64,000 nucleotides of DNA from positions 62,001 to 126,000 of the forward strand of contig NZ_JAWLVJ010000012.1 in assembly GCF_033100395.1 (NCBI RefSeq). Reading direction: 5' to 3'. Numbering within the stretch: position 1 is the first letter of the stretch; every line of letters starts with the position of its first letter. This document shows, piece by piece, positions 42,782-50,330 of this stretch. This stretch comes from Terasakiella sp033100395 (GTDB taxonomy: Bacteria; Pseudomonadota; Alphaproteobacteria; Rhodospirillales; Terasakiellaceae). The notes below the pieces were generated by a model. It was not told the DNA's origin. It made no database searches and saw nothing but the letters and a program-made list of their open reading frames with translations. The position numbers and the translations under genes were made by a program.

Positions 42782-43409
42782 TAATTTTCCGCTTCTGTGA
42801 CAGGGATTGTCGATCAATCTCAGCGACCAGTGTCCTGGCCTGATCAAAGGATCGTTCCATGCGTGACAGCATGTAAGCACTGACGTCCGGTTCAATCTGT
42901 AACTGGCGATCAGAAAACAGCTTGATCACGACCGCCTCCATCAGGCGATCATCGGGCTGCCCGATCTCAATGGCGGGGGCTGTACCCATGCGCGAACGTA
43001 AATCAGGTAAGTTCACCTGCCAATCTGCAGGTGCAGATTTGGATGTAATCAGAATCTGCGCACCATTTTCCTTGGCGAAGTTATAAAGATGAAACAGCGC
43101 CTGTTCATGGTTTGCGAGAATACCGTCAATGTCATCCACCACGCCTGTGGTTGCTTGCCCCATCTGGGCATATGGGTCATTATCAGCCAAATCCAGCAGG
43201 ACGGCACCTGTAGCCTGCCTGAACACTTCCGCCAGATGGGTCTTGCCGCAGCCCGCTTCACCATAGATCACCAGGAAGGGTGACGGCCAGTCCGGCCAGC
43301 GATCCAGCCACTGCACAGCCTGTGTGTTACAGTCACTCACCAGAAAATCGTCGCCCGACATGGACGGGCGAAAATCAAAATTCAGCGGCAGTTGCGGGTT
43401 CTGACTCAC
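42732..43409 (-). CDS. hdaA: DnaA inactivator HdaA
   Basis: 225 residues from a GTG at 43409. It starts SQNPQLPLNFDFRPS with QLPL near the N-terminus, the short beta-clamp-binding motif of Hda proteins. An AAA+ core follows with Walker A GEAGCGKTH and a reduced Walker B VVDDID, then SQ-rich and sensor regions. HdaA promotes hydrolysis of DnaA-bound ATP at the replication clamp, preventing over-initiation. It is the fourth gene of DUF2066-PgsA-like-AI-2E-hdaA, an order typical of alphaproteobacteria, and starts 7 bp after the transporter stop. Confidence 0.85.
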   Translation of the reverse strand: MSQNPQLPLNFDFRPSMSGDDFLVSDCNTQAVQWLDRWPDWPSPFLVIYGEAGCGKTHLAEVFRQATGAVLLDLADNDPYAQMGQATTGVVDDIDGILANHEQALFHLYNFAKENGAQILITSKSAPADWQVNLPDLRSRMGTAPAIEIGQPDDRLMEAVVIKLFSDRQLQIEPDVSAYMLSRMERSFDQARTLVAEIDRQSLSQKRKITIPLVRSVLQDQSVPA

Positions 43410-43416
43410 GGATGGG

Positions 43417-44490
43417 TTACTCGGACTTCTGTTTTGGTTGGCCGGAATATAGCGCACTTTCCAGATATTGCGAGAGGGCAAATCGCACCAATACTCCAAT
43501 TACTGCGGCGACAGGCACTGCCAACAAAACGCCTGTAAATCCGGCAAAGCTGCCGCCTGCCATCAAGGCAAAGATCACCCAGACCGGATGCAAACCAACT
43601 TTTTCCCCCACAAGCTTGGGTGTCAGGAAATTACCTTCCATCACCTGACCAATGGCAAAAACACCCGCCACCAGCGCGATTTGCGTCGGATCACTAAACT
43701 GCACGACCGCAATGGCGATAGAGACCCCAAAGCCGACGATGGAGCCGAAATAAGGAATAAAAGAGATCAACCCCGCACCCAAACCAACCAACAGACCGAA
43801 TTCCAGCCCCAGAATCGTCAGGCCTATGGCGTAGAAGGTGCCGAGGATAAAGCAGACACTTGCCTGCCCACGTACAAACCCGGCCAGAGTTTGATCAATC
43901 AACACAAACTGTTCACGGATCACCGGGGCATGTTTGACCGGAAGCCAGCCATTGATGCGCGCCACCAGCAAATCCCAGTCACGCAGCATGTAAAAGGTCA
44001 CAAGGGGCGTCAGCACGAGAATAGAGATCACATCAAACAGGGCCGCCCCGCCACTGATCAGACGCTGGAAGATTTTGGCCGTCACATTAAATGCATGTTG
44101 AGCAAAAGAGGCAGCCGTTGCGCCGATCTCTTTCAAATTACTTTCAGACACGCCGGAAAACAGCTGGTTGATGACCGGTTCACTTAAAGAACGCAGATGA
44201 TCCAGATAAGTCGGCACACGGCCCGCAAACCCAACGATCTGGCTGGTCAGGATGGGCAGAATTGCCGACAAAAGCCCCAGGGTGACGATAAAGAAAACAA
44301 CTGTGATCACACTGGTTGCCCAGGTGCGCGATAGGCCCCATTCTTCCAGCTTATCTGCCACCGGATCAACGAAGTAAGCAACCAGCATCCCCGCAATAAA
44401 CGGAGTCAGCACATCATGCAGCACATAAAGCAGTGCGATAAAGACAAGAAGGCCAATTCCCCAGATTTGTAACTGTCGTGTCGCCGTCAT
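43417..44490 (-). CDS. AI-2E/PerM family membrane transporter
   Basis: 357 residues with about eight membrane helices. The family signature lies in FIAGMLVAYFVDPVADKLEEWGLSR and GLGAGLISFIPYFGSIVGFG, plus the late GNFLTPKLVGEKVGLHPVWV stretch. Substrates vary in this family (TqsA exports AI-2; others are Na+/H+ antiporters), so none is assigned. It abuts the upstream phosphatidyltransferase gene with no gap. Confidence 0.85.
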   Translation of the reverse strand: MTATRQLQIWGIGLLVFIALLYVLHDVLTPFIAGMLVAYFVDPVADKLEEWGLSRTWATSVITVVFFIVTLGLLSAILPILTSQIVGFAGRVPTYLDHLRSLSEPVINQLFSGVSESNLKEIGATAASFAQHAFNVTAKIFQRLISGGAALFDVISILVLTPLVTFYMLRDWDLLVARINGWLPVKHAPVIREQFVLIDQTLAGFVRGQASVCFILGTFYAIGLTILGLEFGLLVGLGAGLISFIPYFGSIVGFGVSIAIAVVQFSDPTQIALVAGVFAIGQVMEGNFLTPKLVGEKVGLHPVWVIFALMAGGSFAGFTGVLLAVPVAAVIGVLVRFALSQYLESALYSGQPKQKSE

Positions 44491-45057
44491 TTAACTGTTC
44501 CCATTTGCCTGACCAACTGTGATACCCCATTGATAGAGATAGATTGTTCCAGACAGCAAGGTGGTCATCGCTGTGACAAAAACCAAACCATCCACAAACA
44601 ACTCCATCCCGTCAACCTGCAAACCATGCACGCCCAGCACACTGGACGCCAGTAAAATCTGAAAGGTTGTATTAATTTTACTGCTAAGGTTCGGTGCCAT
44701 TTCGAGTTTGTGGGTCAGAACCTCGATCAAAAAGGCCCCTACCACAATGGCCAAGTCGCGAAATACCACCATAATTACCAGCCACAGGGGCAGGAAATCC
44801 TGAACGCCCAAGATCACAAACACACTGACCAGCATCAGCTTGTCCGCAATCGGGTCAAGAAAAGCGCCGATCTTGGTAAAAGCGTTTAACTTCTTTGCCA
44901 GATACCCGTCCAGCCCGTCACTGATCCCGGCAATGACAAAGACCCAGAAGGCCCAGTCCAGCTTGTGGATCAGCACCAGCCACACCATGAACGGCACGGC
45001 AATGATACGCCCCAATGTGATGATATTGGGGATATTCAGCCAGAAGACCTGACTCAC
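44491..45057 (-). CDS. CDP-alcohol phosphatidyltransferase (PgsA-like)
   Basis: 188 residues with about five membrane helices. The CDP-alcohol phosphotransferase motif is present as DGYLAKKLNAF..GAFLDPIADK: DG, A, G, D and D match, with Lys where Arg is usual. It probably makes phosphatidylglycerol phosphate, or another phospholipid head-group transfer. It overlaps the DUF2066 gene by 4 bp. Confidence 0.85.
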   Translation of the reverse strand: MSQVFWLNIPNIITLGRIIAVPFMVWLVLIHKLDWAFWVFVIAGISDGLDGYLAKKLNAFTKIGAFLDPIADKLMLVSVFVILGVQDFLPLWLVIMVVFRDLAIVVGAFLIEVLTHKLEMAPNLSSKINTTFQILLASSVLGVHGLQVDGMELFVDGLVFVTAMTTLLSGTIYLYQWGITVGQANGNS

Positions 45058-46157
45058 GAACGGCTTCCCTCACCCAGATTGACCAAAGCCCAGCTTTCGC
45101 CCTGCACGGTCAAATCAAGGTCAACCTGACGCAAGGACCCGATTAATTGTTCCAGGTTGCCAATATAATGCAAATTCAGCTGCACCGTATCACGTGACAA
45201 CAGGGCCAGTTCGGTACGTCGAACAACCGCCACCGTGCCCAGTCGTTTTTTCACATTGATCCATTCCTGCAGATTGCCAATGGTCAGATTAACAGGCAGC
45301 ACATCAGCCACACCAAATTGCAGCAGATTATCCTGTTTCCAGGCTTCTTCAATGCCTTCGGATACCAGCATAGCAACCCGTTTCAAAAAAGCACCTGACG
45401 TTTCATTTTCAAGAGCAGTGATGCCGAGGTTTGTGGACCGTCCTGCATTTTTGCCGCCAATGCGGTTCACCACAAGGTCAATATCGGTTGGTTCCCCCGC
45501 AGTGTTGCGTCCGACCACAACCAATTGGGCAACCAACACGCCATTTACATCATAACGCGTCGCCATATTCTGCAAGGCTGCCTGATCCCCCGTTGCAGCC
45601 TGCTGTGCAGAAAGGCCGGAAATATCAGCCAGATCCCCCAATGGCAAGGCAATCGGCACCAGGCCGTTGTTCAAAGACAAGGAACTCCAGGCCGCGCTCC
45701 AGGGGTTTGGTTCATCCCAGAGGGACAGTTGTCCCGCATCATCAAAAAGCGGCAGAACCAAAACTGGCTTACTGATGGTTTCTGCAAAAGGAATGCCGCG
45801 CGCTTTCAACAGATTACGAATCGCATCCGGCTTAAAGTGATAGGTCAATGTGGCCAGATAGCGCACAGCCGATGTTTTTTCACCAGAAACCGAAAAATCA
45901 CGGATATATTGCGGTTGATTGGCAGGTTCCACCCAGGGCAGGAAATCTTTATCTGCGCGCAGGGTCAAACGTTTCAACAGAATTTCAAAAGCACGGTTTT
46001 GACCGTCGCGTAGGGCCTGTTTACGTGCCTTTGTCACATTTTCCGCTGTGACATCCACATAAACCCCACTGATTTCGAACGGGCTTGCCGCATTTGCCCC
46101 GATTATCCCTAAAAACAGGGCAGAAATCACCACCATAAAACCGAATAACTGTCGCAT
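45054..46157 (-). CDS. Exported DUF2066 protein
   Basis: 367 residues. A signal peptide is cleaved near ANA-AS (residue 24). The DUF2066 pattern is clear: VYVDVTAENVTKARKQALRDGQNRAFEILLKRL, then a LTYHFKPDAIRNLL segment. Function unknown; it is consistently linked to purM and hdaA in alphaproteobacteria, as here. It is the first gene of the four-gene operon. Confidence 0.8.
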   Translation of the reverse strand: MRQLFGFMVVISALFLGIIGANAASPFEISGVYVDVTAENVTKARKQALRDGQNRAFEILLKRLTLRADKDFLPWVEPANQPQYIRDFSVSGEKTSAVRYLATLTYHFKPDAIRNLLKARGIPFAETISKPVLVLPLFDDAGQLSLWDEPNPWSAAWSSLSLNNGLVPIALPLGDLADISGLSAQQAATGDQAALQNMATRYDVNGVLVAQLVVVGRNTAGEPTDIDLVVNRIGGKNAGRSTNLGITALENETSGAFLKRVAMLVSEGIEEAWKQDNLLQFGVADVLPVNLTIGNLQEWINVKKRLGTVAVVRRTELALLSRDTVQLNLHYIGNLEQLIGSLRQVDLDLTVQGESWALVNLGEGSRS

Positions 46158-46277
46158 TTTCTTATCATCTTTTGTCGTTTATCAACGCATATGACTGTTT
46201 TGCCCTGTTTTTCCAAACGATGCAAGGTATTGGCACCTAAGGACCCATTTCGTCATAAAACCATCATCACATCAGAC

Positions 46278-46321
46278 TTGACTACCGCAGCGCAACATGG
46301 GACTATCGCAATGCAACATAA
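46278..46321 (+). promoter_or_regulatory. Tandem 21-bp repeat overlapping a promoter
   Basis: Two adjacent 21-bp copies (46280-46300, 46301-46321) match at 16 positions, sharing GACTA-CGCA-GCAACAT. They place TTGACT (46278-46283) 17 bp from GACTAT (46301-46306), a possible promoter for the next small gene. Confidence 0.4.
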
Positions 46322-46335
46322 AAAGGAACTTTGCC

Positions 46336-46518
46336 ATGAAAATGAGTGTAACACCTAAAGAAATTGCAGAACATCTGATTGACGAACTTGGTCACCAGCA
46401 AGCGATCGAAGCTTACCGTCATCACCTGAGCCGTTGCCGCGATTCCGAAACACAAGGGATCTGGACAAATATCGGTCAGGTTCTCGAATCGATCAATCCT
46501 GCGGAAAAGCGTCACTAA
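46336..46518 (+). CDS. Small helical protein, unknown
   Basis: 60 residues from the ATG at 46336, preceded by AAGGA. Predicted mostly helical (TPKEIAEHLIDELGHQQAIEAY, IWTNIGQVLESI). No signal peptide. Family not recognised. Divergent from the DUF2066 operon and about 215 bp upstream of purM. Confidence 0.55.
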   Translation: MKMSVTPKEIAEHLIDELGHQQAIEAYRHHLSRCRDSETQGIWTNIGQVLESINPAEKRH

Positions 46519-46671
46519 AAACGCGACACAATGTTGTAATGGACCAATCCTCCCCCCCTTTTTTGGGGTTCGGTTCATACATCAAGACAGCCGATAGAAA
46601 CTTATTTCCATAAAGCAGCGCCACAGCGCGTTTTCTTCGTTGCAAACAAACTGTAATTCAGTATGTTCGGG

Positions 46672-46705
46672 GCGTTCAACATCCTGTATGTTGGACGCTC
46701 TTTTT
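46672..46705 (+). terminator. Terminator or attenuator in the purM leader
   Basis: GCGTTCAACA (46672-46681) pairs with TGTTGGACGC (46689-46698) with one G-T wobble and a 7-nt loop, followed by TCTTTTT. It lies only 27 nt ahead of the purM start. A weak promoter (TTGCAA, 16 bp, TATGTT) lies just before it. Confidence 0.6.
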
Positions 46706-46732
46706 ACGTCCCACCAGAAGAAGGTTTAGGTC

Positions 46733-47800
46733 ATGTCCGATCAAAAAGGTCTCACCTATAAAGATGCAGGCGTTGATATCGATGCCGGTAACGATTTGGT
46801 CGATGAGATCAAACCACTTGCGAAATCCACAAAACGTGCTGGCGTCATGGACGGCCTTGGCGGATTTGGGGCGTTTTTTGACCTGCGCGCTGCTGGCTAT
46901 CAGGACCCGGTCCTTGTTTCCGGCACCGACGGCGTGGGCACAAAATTGAAAGTCGCCATTCTGGCCGACAAACATGACACCGTTGGTATCGACCTTGTGG
47001 CAATGTGCGTGAACGATCTGGTCGTTCAGGGTGCCGAGCCACTGTTGTTTCTTGACTACTACGCGACAGGCAAGCTCGATGTGGCTGCCGGGCGCGACAT
47101 CATCAAAGGCATTGCAGAAGGCTGTAACCAGGCTGGCGCTGCCTTGATCGGCGGGGAAACCGCTGAAATGCCGGGCATGTATAGTGAAGGTGACTATGAC
47201 CTTGCGGGTTTCTGCGTTGGCGCGGTTGAACGCGGCGAAGAACTGACAGGGGCAAACGTCAAAGAAGGCGACGTTGTTCTGGGTCTGGCGTCCAACGGTT
47301 TGCATTCCAACGGGTTCTCTCTGGTGCGCCGTGTTGTGGAAGCAGCTGGCCTTGATTACGCGCAACCTGCGCCGTTCGACAGCAGCCGTAACCTGGCAGA
47401 AGCTCTGCTGGACCCAACAAAAATTTACGTTAAATCCACACTGGCTGCGATCAAAGCAGGCGGCGTGAACGCATTGGCTCACATCACAGGCGGTGGTCTG
47501 GTTGAAAATATTCCACGTGTCCTGCCAGACGGTCTGGGTGTGGATATCGATGCTTCCACATGGAAGCTCCCGGCTGTCTTCAGCTGGCTGGCCGAAGCGG
47601 GCGGCATTGCCAACAACGAACTGGCGCGTACCTTTAACTGCGGCATCGGCATGTGTGTGATCGTAGATGCAGATAAAGTCGATGCGCTGACCAAAGTTCT
47701 GGAAGACGGTGGCGAGAGCGTCACCAACATCGGGACGGTTGTAAAGCGTGATGCAGGTGAACTGGTTGAAATCTCAGGTATCGAGACATGGCAAAATTAA
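46733..47800 (+). CDS. purM: Phosphoribosylformylglycinamidine cyclo-ligase (AIR synthetase)
   Basis: 355 residues, fifth step of purine synthesis. Family motifs: YKDAGVDIDAGNDLV at the N-terminus, VSGTDGVGTKLK, LIGGETAEMPGMY and LHSNGFSLVRR. ATP-dependent closure of FGAM to AIR. It overlaps purN by 13 bp, so translation is coupled. Confidence 0.95.
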   Translation: MSDQKGLTYKDAGVDIDAGNDLVDEIKPLAKSTKRAGVMDGLGGFGAFFDLRAAGYQDPVLVSGTDGVGTKLKVAILADKHDTVGIDLVAMCVNDLVVQGAEPLLFLDYYATGKLDVAAGRDIIKGIAEGCNQAGAALIGGETAEMPGMYSEGDYDLAGFCVGAVERGEELTGANVKEGDVVLGLASNGLHSNGFSLVRRVVEAAGLDYAQPAPFDSSRNLAEALLDPTKIYVKSTLAAIKAGGVNALAHITGGGLVENIPRVLPDGLGVDIDASTWKLPAVFSWLAEAGGIANNELARTFNCGIGMCVIVDADKVDALTKVLEDGGESVTNIGTVVKRDAGELVEISGIETWQN

Positions 47801-48438
47801 GAGTCGCCGTTCTCATTTCCGGCAGTGGCAGTAACCTTCAGGCCCTTTTGGACATGTGCGGGGATGAAAATTCCCCGGCTGAGATCGTGCGCGTCATTTC
47901 AAACGTACCAAGCGCTTATGGGCTGGAACGTGCGAAAGAAGCGGGCGTTTCCACTATGGTCATTGACCATAAGAAATATGATGGCCGCGAAGCCTTTGAA
48001 GATGCGCTGCATCAAGTGCTCGATAGCGAAAATATCGAACTGATCTGTCTGGCTGGATTTATGCGTCTGTTGACCGACGGCTTTGTGCAGAAATGGAAAG
48101 ATCGCCTGATCAACATCCACCCTGCCCTGCTGCCGTCTTTCAAAGGCCTGCATACCCACGAACGTGCCATCGAAGAAGGCGTGAAGTTCCACGGCGCGAC
48201 CGTGCATTACGTGCGCCCGGCCATGGATGAAGGCCCAATCATCGTTCAGGCCTGCGTTCCGGTCATGCCGAACGATACCCCGGAAGACTTGGGTAAACGC
48301 GTTCTGAAACAGGAACATAAGATTTATCCCCTCGCCCTGAAACTGATTGCGGAACGCAAGGTGCGCGTTTCCGGCGAGAAAGTCGTTTATAACGGCGTGG
48401 ATAATCTGATGGACAGCGTGATCAACCCGGAAGGCTGA
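47788..48438 (+). CDS. purN: Phosphoribosylglycinamide formyltransferase
   Basis: 216 residues, transfers a formyl group from 10-formyl-THF to GAR. It has the N-terminal ISGSGSNLQALLD phosphate loop, the catalytic N-H-D set in INIHPALLPSFKG and DEGPIIVQ, and FMRLLT. Second gene of the purMN pair. Confidence 0.95.
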   Translation: MAKLRVAVLISGSGSNLQALLDMCGDENSPAEIVRVISNVPSAYGLERAKEAGVSTMVIDHKKYDGREAFEDALHQVLDSENIELICLAGFMRLLTDGFVQKWKDRLINIHPALLPSFKGLHTHERAIEEGVKFHGATVHYVRPAMDEGPIIVQACVPVMPNDTPEDLGKRVLKQEHKIYPLALKLIAERKVRVSGEKVVYNGVDNLMDSVINPEG

Positions 48439-48462
48439 TCTTTAAAGCTTGAATATTTTCTC

Positions 48463-48500
48463 CCTCCAACACACTTTAACTAAAGAGTTTGTGTTGGAGG
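48463..48500 (+). promoter_or_regulatory. Hairpin burying the ribosome binding site of the GAF protein
   Basis: CCTCCAACACA (48463-48473) is the exact reverse complement of TGTGTTGGAGG (48490-48500). The loop can pair further (CTTT/AAAG). The second arm contains the Shine-Dalgarno GGAGG, four bases before the ATG at 48505, so the folded RNA should block initiation. No U-tract follows, so it is not a terminator. Confidence 0.65.
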
Positions 48501-48504
48501 AAGA

Positions 48505-49584
48505 ATGTTAATCGCACCGATCCCTGAAAATGAAGCCGAACGGCTTAAATCACTGGAAGATATGGATATCCTCTCCACCGCGCGTGAAGGAGATTTGGAC
48601 CGTATTACCCGGCTTGCACAACAGTTCTTTGATATAGAAATCGCGCTAATCTCCCTCATCGACAAGGACCGCCAGTGGTTTAAATCCCGCGTCGGGCTTG
48701 ATGCGACAGAAACAGGGCGTGATATCTCTTTTTGCGGTCACGCCATCATGGAAGACCGTGTTCTTCTGGTCGAAAATGCATTGGAAGATAGCCGTTTTGC
48801 CGATAATCCACTGGTCACAGGCGGGCCAGAAATCCGCTTTTATGCCGGACACCCACTGACAAACGCCGAGGGCTTTCGCATCGGTACGCTGTGTATGATT
48901 TCGCCAGAAGCAAGAAAGTTCAGCCTTGGCGACCAAGATGCCTTAAAAGATTTTGCGCGCCTCGCCGAACTGGTCATGGAAAACCGATCTTTAAGCGAAA
49001 CACAAGCTGCACTTTTGAAAAAGCTCAAGAATGCCGAACGCGATAACCTGATTGATCCGCTGACAGGCCTTTGGAACATGCAGGGCTTCGATTTGTTTTA
49101 TGAGCGGGAGTCCGAGCGTACGTATGACGAGGATAAATCTTTCGCCGTCGGCCTTATTAATCTGGATCAGGCCCAACAGGTCAAAGAAGAGTTTGGCGAC
49201 GAACTGCTGGAAGAAGTCATCAAACACGGCGCGAGCGTGCTGGTTTCTGCCACGCAAGTCTATGATACGGTCGCAAAGTTCGATGATACCACCTTCATCA
49301 TCATCATCCCTGATGTGCTGGAAACCGATCTCAACAAAACCGCCCAAAAAATCGTGCGCACCTTCAAAGAAAACGACAAGTTCACCCTGTCTAACGGCGA
49401 AAGCGCCTTTGGGGCCAGTGTGGGGATTACGTTTGTGTCTTCATCACTTAAGGCTGCAGACTTAAAAGCCAGCGTCCTGAACCAAGCCCAATCCGCCCTC
49501 CATCAAGCCATTGAAAAAGGCGGAACGCAAGCTGTGATCAACAATATGGATGATCAGGTTTTGAAGAGTTTGTCTTTGAGCTGA
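48505..49584 (+). CDS. GAF-domain protein with degenerate GGDEF domain
   Basis: 359 residues, cytoplasmic. A GAF sensor domain occupies about 20-160 (TRLAQQFFDIEIALISLIDKD, FYAGHPLTNAEGFRIGTLCM). A short coiled linker (160-182) leads to a GGDEF fold (LIDPLTGLWNMQGFDLF). The active site is lost: the GGDEF position reads DDTTF (260-264), and the metal-binding DxDxFKxxND is replaced by INLDQAQQVKEEFG. It should not synthesise cyclic di-GMP, but may sense nucleotide or act through protein contacts. There is no EAL domain. Translation is probably controlled by a hairpin over the ribosome binding site. Confidence 0.8.
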   Translation: MLIAPIPENEAERLKSLEDMDILSTAREGDLDRITRLAQQFFDIEIALISLIDKDRQWFKSRVGLDATETGRDISFCGHAIMEDRVLLVENALEDSRFADNPLVTGGPEIRFYAGHPLTNAEGFRIGTLCMISPEARKFSLGDQDALKDFARLAELVMENRSLSETQAALLKKLKNAERDNLIDPLTGLWNMQGFDLFYERESERTYDEDKSFAVGLINLDQAQQVKEEFGDELLEEVIKHGASVLVSATQVYDTVAKFDDTTFIIIIPDVLETDLNKTAQKIVRTFKENDKFTLSNGESAFGASVGITFVSSSLKAADLKASVLNQAQSALHQAIEKGGTQAVINNMDDQVLKSLSLS

Positions 49585-49591
49585 CGCACCT

Positions 49592-49633
49592 CACGCCTTC
49601 CACCCTGATGGCGCAACACGTGCCCCATGACGA
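49592..49633. repeat. Short palindromic element, copy 2 of 2
   Basis: CACGCCTTCCACCCTGATG is identical to 15734-15752, followed by a decayed hairpin (ATGGCGCA/TGCCCCAT) and GACGA. Again between convergent genes. Confidence 0.6.
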
Positions 49634-49673
49634 ATTGAGTGGTGTGCAGGGATGAGGGCAGTCTCCAAACAAC

Positions 49674-49711
49674 AAAAAACGGCGCCTCCCCTTTGGGAAG
49701 CACCGTTTTTC
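49674..49711. terminator. Rho-independent terminator of ndk, possibly bidirectional
   Basis: AAAAAACGG-GC-TCCC pairs with GGGA-GC-CCGTTTTT around CTTT. U-tracts exist in both directions. Confidence 0.75.
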
Positions 49712-49738
49712 TATTCGTCAGGTATCTGAAAGATCAGA

Positions 49739-50161
49739 TTAGCCAACCAGTTCGCATTTGGAGAAGAAATAAGCGATTTCTTCTGCAGCGGTTTCTGGGG
49801 CGTCAGAGCCGTGAACACTGTTTTCCTGAACGTCGATAGCGAAATCTTTGCGGATTGTGCCTTCGTCAGCGTTTGCAGGGTTTGTTGCGCCCATGATTTC
49901 GCGGTTGGCGAGGATAGCGTTTTCGCCTTCCAGAACTTGTACAACAACAGGTTCGGACATCATGTACTCAACCAGTTCACCGAAGAAAGAACGCTCAGCG
50001 TGAACAGCGTAGAAGCCTTCAGCCTGTTTCTTTGTCAGGTGGATACGCTTGGAAGCAACAACGCGAAGACCTTTTTCTTCGAAACGTGCAACGATTTGAC
50101 CAGTCAAGTTGCGACGCGTTGCGTCCGGCTTGATGATAGACAGTGTTTGTTCGATAGCCAT
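49739..50161 (-). CDS. ndk: Nucleoside diphosphate kinase
   Basis: 140 residues, equalises NTP/NDP pools. The catalytic His is H117 in NSVHGSD; IIKPDATRRNLTG (9-21) and NPANADEGTIRKDF are family hallmarks. Monocistronic with its own terminator. Upstream is a divergent ABC-F gene. Confidence 0.95.
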   Translation of the reverse strand: MAIEQTLSIIKPDATRRNLTGQIVARFEEKGLRVVASKRIHLTKKQAEGFYAVHAERSFFGELVEYMMSEPVVVQVLEGENAILANREIMGATNPANADEGTIRKDFAIDVQENSVHGSDAPETAAEEIAYFFSKCELVG

Positions 50162-50330
50162 AACAGGGTAGCCCCTTTAAATATATTGAATCTCTGTGAA
50201 GTCTCAAAACGCGAAGCCATGAGACAAAAGTGCGCGCCTTATACAGTGTCGAAACAAATATTGCAACTGCACAATTATTAAATCGAACTTTGATGGTGAA
50301 TTGCCTAGAAAATATGCTAAAAGCTGGGCC

